From the NCBI GenBank assembly GCA_029255685.2, contig CM055313.2:24653079-24717078 (forward strand): 64,000 bases of DNA, written 5' to 3'. This document shows, in pieces, positions 56,925-64,000 of the stretch. This DNA comes from Silene conica (taxonomy: Eukaryota > Streptophyta > Magnoliopsida > Caryophyllales > Caryophyllaceae). The translations under genes were made by a program, and so were the position numbers. Under the pieces are notes generated by a model, which saw only the letters and a list, made by a program, of their open reading frames with translations, made no database searches and was not told where the DNA came from. The first letter of the stretch is position 1. Every line of letters starts with the position of its first letter.

Positions 56925-59366
56925 ATTGGTAGCAGAGCAACTAGGTTGTTTGCATGCTTTCCGTTTACGTTTTTACGGAGTTATTAGGAAAACAAAATAA
57001 AATTTGGTATTTCGTTTAATATATGATATGGCCGAAATTATTTAAGCATGAATACCTACTGTTTCTAAAATGTTTTTAGAATATTTGGAATATATTTTGC
57101 ATATATATTGTTCATTGGTATATTTATTTTCGGTTTTATTAGTTTTTTAATGGTTAAAAATTGTTTATTTTGGGAAAAATAGTTAAAATCATCTTTTGGC
57201 CGAGATTTTTCAGTATGTTTTCACATGTATATCCTATGTTATGAATATGAATATTCGTAAATTATGGACTTATAATACATGGGATATGAATTTTAAAGGT
57301 TAAAATGCAATAAGATGAATAAAAATGGGTTTGTGTAGTTATATTTGGAATTTGACTATAAACATTTATGAGTATGTCACATGCAATATTTAAAATGTAT
57401 GCTAAATTTTTCAGAAATTTATCTCATATATTGCATTATTATAGATTTTTAATGTAAAAATCGGGTAATTAGTGACATTATTTCGACTTTAATAGTTTAA
57501 GTTGGAATTTGTCCATAACAATTTAACACGTTGTCATATATATTATTTCCAGCATGTATAAAAGTTTCGAGATTTTTATCTTATTTTATGCTTGAGAAAT
57601 AATTTTAAAGGTTAAAATCGTACGATATATGACGAAAATCGTTAAAATTAGCAATAGTTGTTAAAATGACCGGAAAATTTAACCCATATTAGTAATATAT
57701 GATATGTTCATCACCATAATTATCTTGGGAGCCAAAAGTTTCTGTTTTATTTAATTTTAATTTGTTGAAAAGTTGCATTTAAAATTGAATAATAAGTGAC
57801 ATATTTATTAAAATTTCGGCTCATTGGCCAGTGTTCCATTTAATTTTATGTCAATTTCATGTTCTTAAAGTATTTTTGAAAGTGTAAAAATATTATTAGT
57901 ATTTTATTTGCATTTATGAAGCTAATTATTTAATTTTCCGACTTAAAATGCTCGTTTTACGTATTATTTTCGAAATAAATATTAAAACCGTATAAATAAT
58001 ATTTTTAAAGTTCTGAAATTTTAAGAACATTCCAGATTATTCAAAATTTGAATTTTGAAATTTCGAAATTTTTATGACTCTTTTTTATTTTTATATTATT
58101 TTTCCCGCAAAACCGAGTAATACCGAACAATATTAAAAATATATTAAGTTAAATCATGTTCAAAGTTTGAGTAAGACTAAATTTTGAAACATAAAAGAGT
58201 TGGGATGATTAACTTAAGAGTGAATTCCGATTCACATTATGCATAGTGTTGTTAAACGTTAAAACACGCAATTCCATAAAACCGAGGTATACGATAACTA
58301 TTTATATAATTGATATTTAATAGGACGATTTGGCTTAGGGTTTGCATGTTAATTCATATTCATAAGCATTGCATATTTTAATTATGATTGTCATGATTTT
58401 ATTTACGTAATATTGGATTATGTAATTTACTTAGTATGGCCTTAGTTTTAAATCGGTATTTCCCGTAATGTAAGGGGTTACCGATTCGGTTGTAATTTTG
58501 TGATCTCGTATCACCCAATTGTAATTTATTTCTATTTTATAATGTATAAAGTAGACTAGAAAAGTTGTAATTTTTGTAAATTCCGGAGATCCTTGAAGAC
58601 GGTGCCATTCGGAAAGGAGTTCCGACCAAGACGGTGTTTACCTTGGGAAGCGTGCCTCATGAAGTTTAAGGGACCAAAGGAGTTGGTTTCCGAATTTGTA
58701 CTTTTAATTATTTCTTTTCTAGGAAAGGCCATACTAGGGTTTATTTTATGCTTTTATTTTGCTTTATATGTTTGCATGCATAGCCAAATCGTCATATCAT
58801 GTCATGCATTTTATTCGATTTAATCGACCTAGTCATATATTTTATCAATAATTCACCGACTTAGTTCACTTAAACGGAGATAGATAATAAAATTTGACTA
58901 GATCTCTTACAAATAAATATTGAGACTTAGCCTTACCAAAAATTATGGACCCATGAATCCCTTCTTCACAAGAACGTAGGCTCGGCTATACCGAGGTAAT
59001 AAAATTGTCACGTTGGGTAAGTGGGGTAATAAAGATTACACCTTGAAATTTGGTCGATCTCAACGAAAGTATTCGTAACCGTAGTTGCAATAAGTTCGGG
59101 CTAAAGACGATTTTTAGAAAATTGTCGACCGAGAGTTCTAAGGTAGAACCGATTAAAAGGTTAATCCACCAAATTATACTAATACGGGTTGAATCGGCTA
59201 TACCGTGCTCGGATTAGCATGGGTTTGGGTCTCGGGATTGTTTACTTAATTGGGTAAGAGATCATTAAGTAAATATCTAAACTTGTTTAAAATTATTTAC
59301 GAGTTTTAAAAATGACGTTGTTTTAATTCCTTCAATTTTATTGTAGTTTAATTTTCAACATCATCA
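56925..59366 (+). other. H primer-binding site and long leader
   Basis: The primer-binding site reads TTGGTAGCAGAGC (from 56926), with G for T at the sixth base relative to the intact site in the duplicated copy at 38500. A 2.4-kb non-coding AT-rich leader follows. The part around 58585-58680 is more GC-rich (GAAGACGGTGCCATTCGG and nearby) and could be a conserved leader element. The small frame at 58593-58823 is not called. Confidence 0.75.
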
Positions 59367-60332
59367 ATGGGAACCAACGCTCCACCTCTCACTAACGTAT
59401 CATGGCTTCGATCCTTTATGGATCGTTGCAAACTCGATAAGAATGGCTCAAATTTTAAGGATTGGGATGCGCAATTACTTTTGGCCACTCAAGGTGACGA
59501 TAAGACTCGTTACCTATCCGAAGCCGCTCCGACCGCTCCGACCGCTCGTTCCGCGGTCCAAACTCGTGAGGCATATGAAGCCTACATGAAAGAGTCCTCC
59601 GCTCTTAAAAATGTGCTCATCTTCTCCATGGAGCCGGATCTCCAAAGGAGTATGATCAAGTTGACCACATCATATGAAATATACACCAAGCTTGCGACAA
59701 TGTTTTCGCAAACTCCAAGGGTGATACAATATGAGGCGGCTTCCGCCTTCTTCAACATTAGCTTGAAGGAAGGACAAAAGATAAGCCCTCATGTGCTCAA
59801 ACTCGTTAAGCTCACGGAGACTCTTAAAGTGCAAGGGGTTGATGTGCCCGACTCTCTCATCATTGACCGAGTTCTTCACTCGCTCAATAAGGTGAAATCG
59901 TATGCACAATTCCGGGTGAATTTTAATATGCGAAATCAAGAGACCACATTGGATGAATTGCATAAGATGCTCGACCAAGGCGAGAAGGATATGGGACTTC
60001 ATGAAAGTTCCACTAAAGATGTCTTGAACATCGAGAAGAAAGGGAAAACAAGCTTCAAAAGGAATGTCTTCAAGGGCAAGGGCAAGAAAACGTTCAAGCC
60101 CAAACCGACCAAAGAAAAGACCTTTTCGAAAGGTGCTTCCACCTCGTCTTCGAAATCCGAAGACAAGTGCCATTATTGCACGAGGATAGGACATTGGAAG
60201 AGAAATTGCCCCAAATACTTAAGCGATCTCAAAAATGGGAAGGCAACCGCCGTAGGTTATAATTCTCGTTTAAATTCATGTCATCAACTTATGTATAGTG
60301 ATACAAATTTGTTGATATTTACCCATTTTTAA
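59367..60332 (+). CDS. gag: Copia Gag of element H
   Basis: A 321-residue frame starting MGTNAPPLTNVSWLRS. It contains a copia-type gag domain (UBN2/retrotran_gag style; FKDWDAQLLLA, RSMIKLTTSYEIYTKLATMF, HVLKLVKLTETL) and, after a Lys-rich region, one CCHC zinc knuckle (C268, C271, H276, C281). Gag binds and packages the RNA. The frame ends soon after the knuckle (the last 20 or so residues look non-native) and no protease or other pol domain follows. The gag looks intact, so this element could supply its own capsid but needs enzymes from others. Confidence 0.92.
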   Translation: MGTNAPPLTNVSWLRSFMDRCKLDKNGSNFKDWDAQLLLATQGDDKTRYLSEAAPTAPTARSAVQTREAYEAYMKESSALKNVLIFSMEPDLQRSMIKLTTSYEIYTKLATMFSQTPRVIQYEAASAFFNISLKEGQKISPHVLKLVKLTETLKVQGVDVPDSLIIDRVLHSLNKVKSYAQFRVNFNMRNQETTLDELHKMLDQGEKDMGLHESSTKDVLNIEKKGKTSFKRNVFKGKGKKTFKPKPTKEKTFSKGASTSSSKSEDKCHYCTRIGHWKRNCPKYLSDLKNGKATAVGYNSRLNSCHQLMYSDTNLLIFTHF

Positions 60333-60811
60333 TTGATTTAAAGGGCCACCTCCTAACGATAAGGGCAAGGAGAAGGAAGCGTGAAGTTCCTTACTTGGAT
60401 GACTATGGTAGCATCCAATTGATCGAAGACTTGAAGAGCTAGGCTCTAATTTCATATTGTCTTCTTTCATATTTTGCAATTTATTTCCTAGAACAATTTA
60501 TTTTCTTGTAAGACAAGGATTTGAATCCTACAACAATGGTTGTAATTTTGGATATTGGTGACTTGGTTTTCAACCCGAGTCACTACTTTTGTTCTTAATC
60601 AATTACTTGATTTCTAAAATAAATTGCATACCTTGTTAAAACATGAATAATGGTGATTTTATCACGAAAAATTGATACGATCAATATAAAATATAGTCAA
60701 AGTGTTGATTAAAACGGAGAACTACACCCCATGAGATAACTTTCAATCAAAATGAGACATCATTAGTTCATTATAAGATTTTCATTTGAAGTGAAAATGA
60801 GAATGAGTTCA

Positions 60812-60849
<38 letters not shown>

Positions 60850-62699
60850 CTTTTCAATCATTCAAATACATTGGTTTACTCGAAAAAAGCTATCCTTATA
60901 CGAATAAAGGTTATTGTTAAAAGGATAGAGTGGGAGAAAGATTTTCGGCCGCAAACCAATGATATAAATGTAGGATCTTAGAGAAGAATCTCACAAGGAA
61001 GTCTTAAGAAGAATCCTAAATGAAGAAACAAAGAAACTACGAGAGGACACTGAAGAAACTACGGGAGGACACTAGAGGAAATGTTCCTTATGTTTATTGT
61101 TTCAAAGAGAGGAGACATGAAACCTCGTATAAAATCGGAAGGAAATCGGTTCCTTGAAATAATGATATTCTCAAGATTATAAGATAATAGAGGAGAAATC
61201 ATCTCAGATCCCTCGACAATAGTATATGTTGTATCAAAAAGTGATGTTAAGAATTCATATGATGACGATTGAATAAAGGTAGATCACTATAGGGATACTG
61301 ATAGTGATAATGATTCAAGTTATAAATAAGATTTACATGCAAGAAATGAAAGGTTCATTCAAGAGATCGAGTGATATTGTTTTTAGTGGGAGCGATATTC
61401 ATTAAAGAATTGAACCTACCATTTAGAGAGGATGGGTGATTCTTTAAAGTGTAAAGAATAAGAGGATTTCAATTCTAGATGAACAAATACCTTATATCAT
61501 AAGATGATGGAGCTTTACGGGAAGGTTTATTATATTGATAATAAAAGGTCGCCCATTAGAAATCAAACTAGTTAGATATGATTCATATTGATGAATAAAA
61601 TCATGATCAAATTGCCAAGATGATTGAAAATTATAAGAATGATGAAATCATTAATAACTACAATATAGATTTCAGCACATAAGTGACTAGATAATTTCGA
61701 GTGATTCTTTAATCCCTCTAGTATATCATTACGTCATGAGTTATAAGATAACAGTGGGAGCTTCCCTCAGAAAAGGGAACTCAAGATCTAGAATGAGTTC
61801 TAGATATGTGCTCAAATAAGATCATATTATATGAGATAGTATGAGTCGGAAGGAGACCAAAATTTGTAAGTTTTGCAATCATGAATAAAAGGTTTATTCG
61901 CAAAACACTAATACAAGTAGATGATCGTGCATAAAATGCAATGTAATAGTATTGACTATTTTGCGTGACAATGTCATTTGAGTTATAATTAACTCAAAAT
62001 GAAAGATACTTTGTCAAAATCCAAATGGGTTGTAAGAGACAATATTGAACCCCATAAGTGAACTGGATTGACTTAGTATAGCCCCTAGCCGCTTACATGA
62101 GGTGACATCTCAAAGCGACTAGAGTGTGAGGCGATTGATGGCAAGTTCAAATGCCATAGAGTCATATGGGATGACTAGTCGATCACATAGGCAGACTGCA
62201 AGAGACACTCTGTCGGGAAATGTGACCGCTTATAGAGTTCTGGAATTTTATAATAGTCGGGTCGTGGCAAGAGCTGCTATAGTATTCTTGTGAGTCAATT
62301 CTTAGACTAAAGACTACTCTCCCAAGATGGTACAGTTTAGGCATAACCTTGATCCATTCTCTACGACTTTTCGTAACTGGAGTCAAATGGGATTGCTTTG
62401 GGTTGTGACTGACTGTGACTGGTTGAAGGAATTAGTGCGATAGAAATTGTCCACCCCTTGTCAGGGTTGTTCAAATCTCAAGGCCACTCGAGGAGAAGTT
62501 AACTGGAAATGCGTGGCCACGCTCGGAAGGTATCTATGGTAGATAATTCCGGTCAAACTGTTATTCTCCAGATCGAGCAAACCACTTATGATATGATCAA
62601 ATGCAAGTACGACCTCAGAGAGACACCTTGCATTGAGTGGGAGATTGTAATAGGACAAGAGAATTGGTGACGCACACTTGTCGAGGACAAGTGGGAGAT
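60333..62699 (+). other. H non-coding 3' internal region with polypurine tract
   Basis: No frame of pol type survives. A TA microsatellite lies at 60816-60848, and gaagaaactacg(a/g)gaggacac is repeated in tandem near 61035-61070. From about 62050 to 62640 the composition becomes balanced and less repetitive (for example GGCGATTGATGGCAAGTTC), unlike the surrounding AT-rich DNA. The region ends with acaagtgggagatt (62686-62699), the polypurine tract before the 3' LTR. Confidence 0.75.
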
Positions 62700-63975
62700 T
62701 GTTGGGAAATGTGTCCTCAACAATAGTGCGATCACGTAATTAAATCTCATGACGAGAATGCGCAAGGGATGATACGATTTATATTAGTCAACTGACCAAC
62801 ATTAATCGGTAATGATTGGCTAGCTAGAGTTTGACATTACTGTCTTATGACGGTGGTGGTCAGTTGATCCCTTTAGGTCATACCTATAGGACAATTCCCT
62901 TAATTGATAAAGTGATCAAATGTATATTGATACGATTTGATCATATTCCTTAAACTCGTATATCGTGAAATCAGAGGTTAAATCTTATTGTAAGATTTAT
63001 GTTTAAAATTGAAACGTGTCAATTGTTAAACATTAAACGATATTTCATAATATCGTAATTAGAATGAATCGGGTTTTAATTATTACAAATTAAAAGTTGT
63101 AAATCGTATTGACGATAAATTATGAATGACCATTTTATATTTTGGTAATTTCGACATGTCGAAATAATAAATATGATTTATTTAATTTTAAAATGGTATA
63201 TATTTATATATGATAAATAGGCATTTTTAAATTAGAACAATTGTTATCATAGTGTAACACTTTTGATGTCACACTTATACAATTGATTAAAAGACAAAGA
63301 TAAAATGGACTACATTTTAAGTGGTGGTGCCGGTTTCATGGGGATAATTAAGGGTGTTTAATTGTGTTTTAAAAGTTAAAGACACAATAATAACCTAGCA
63401 TTAAACCTAATGCTTAGGGTTACATACCTAGATTATTGATAAACCAAAAGAGCTTTCTTTTTTATCCTTCCCCATGCCATAGCCGGCTACACCTTCCCCA
63501 TGCTCCTTAAGTTAATTGTTTTCTTAAGATAATACATGTGTGTGCAATATAAAAGTGTACAACACACCCTCATTCTAGTTTCTTCACTGGCCGAAATTTT
63601 TCTAAGAGAGAAGAAAATTTAAGAACCTCAAAAATCAATATTATAAGATAATACATACTAGTTGTAGTATTGATACAATAATTCTAATTAAGAGATTAGA
63701 ATTAGTATTAAGGAAAACCGATTTTTGTACTAGCATAATCAAGTTTTCGGTTCATTCAAAGGGTTGTCTTGGTGCATCACAAAGGAGGTGTTCTTGTTGA
63801 ATACTTGGAGGATCATCCTTGTTATTATTTGGACCGTGTGTAAGGGTTCGAATTTCTCTTATTTCCGCATAAATTAAGCTTGCATAAGATCTTATAATAT
63901 GCTAATTAATATGTTAATTAAAATCTAGTTTAGTATGACTAAAATAATTAGTTTATGAGATAACTAAACCTAACA
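62700..63975 (+). repeat. 3' LTR of element H
   Basis: An uninterrupted 1276-bp LTR (TGTTGGGAAATG...AACCTAACA) that serves as reference for the split 5' LTR and the solo LTR at 26217. The tgtat duplication follows at 63976-63980, and the last 20 bases of the window are the continuing target DNA. Confidence 0.95.
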
Positions 63976-64000
63976 TGTATCACATGTCTCCAAATGGCGG

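Larger units (their letters stand above)
35767..63975 (+). mobile_element. Copia element H with nested insertions
   Basis: The outer boundaries are the start of a TGTTGGGAAATG LTR at 35767 and the end of its partner at 63975, flanked by tgtat on both sides (35762-35766 and 63976-63980). H itself comprises a 5' LTR (split), a 2.4-kb leader, a gag gene, a 2.4-kb non-coding tail with polypurine tract and a 3' LTR. It lacks protease, integrase and reverse transcriptase, so it is a gag-only non-autonomous copia element of the TR-GAG type. Everything between 36493 and 56367 was acquired later: Athila, SIRE, another copia LTR and a duplicated piece of H. Confidence 0.92.

Overview
The window is plant nuclear DNA, almost certainly from an angiosperm and probably a eudicot; the species cannot be named from it. 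There is no intact host gene. Nearly everything is transposable elements: chromovirus, Athila and SIRE-type LTR retrotransposons, an L1-type LINE with an RNase H domain, a TRIM, a gag-only copia element, several MITEs and solo LTRs. Most boundaries are anchored by target-site duplications (TSDs) read directly in the sequence.

Layout. 1-4284 is the 3' end and 3' LTR of a Ty3/gypsy element (A), inserted into the leader of a minus-strand gypsy element (B) whose 5' LTR is 4634-7581. B abuts a broken gene-like unit on the minus strand (7582-9300). 9653-20582 is a complete, very young Tekay/Del-type chromovirus (C): 5-bp TSD, LTRs of equal length with one difference noticed, and one uninterrupted 1478-codon gag-pol with chromodomain. 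21348 to about 28930 is a decayed minus-strand LINE carrying a solo copia LTR (26217-27433) and a TRIM with identical LTRs (28123-28703). 28931-35761 is AT-rich DNA with MITEs of hAT, Mutator and Stowaway type and a broken RPA70/DUF223-like pseudogene.

35767-63975 is one non-autonomous copia insertion (H; TSD tgtat on both sides) that became a nest. An Athila element went into its 5' LTR (TSD gttac), a SIRE element into the Athila pol (39259-50762, TSD acttc) and a copia LTR into the Athila LTR (53999-54998, TSD gcaac). A rearrangement duplicated part of the H LTR and leader and joined it to the Athila RT at 38842/38843.

The most interesting signal is inverted-repeat architecture that no reading frame explains. 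The LTRs of B and C carry about ten spaced hairpins with a conserved loop core and different but complementary stems, with further hairpins at both edges. Two copia LTR families share a nested hairpin whose stems differ in sequence but still pair. SIRE carries a 9-10 bp inverted repeat in both LTRs, twice in gag and once in pol, the pol copy with a compensatory pair change. Athila carries a phased array of a GGCAC-GTGCC palindrome (period about 31 bp) both in its LTRs and inside its coding region. Minisatellites of hairpin units with periods near 21 and 32 bp occur in the C LTR and in the 7582-9300 unit. These are candidates for structured retroelement RNA (packaging, dimerisation, translation control) or DNA-level recognition sites; function is inference.
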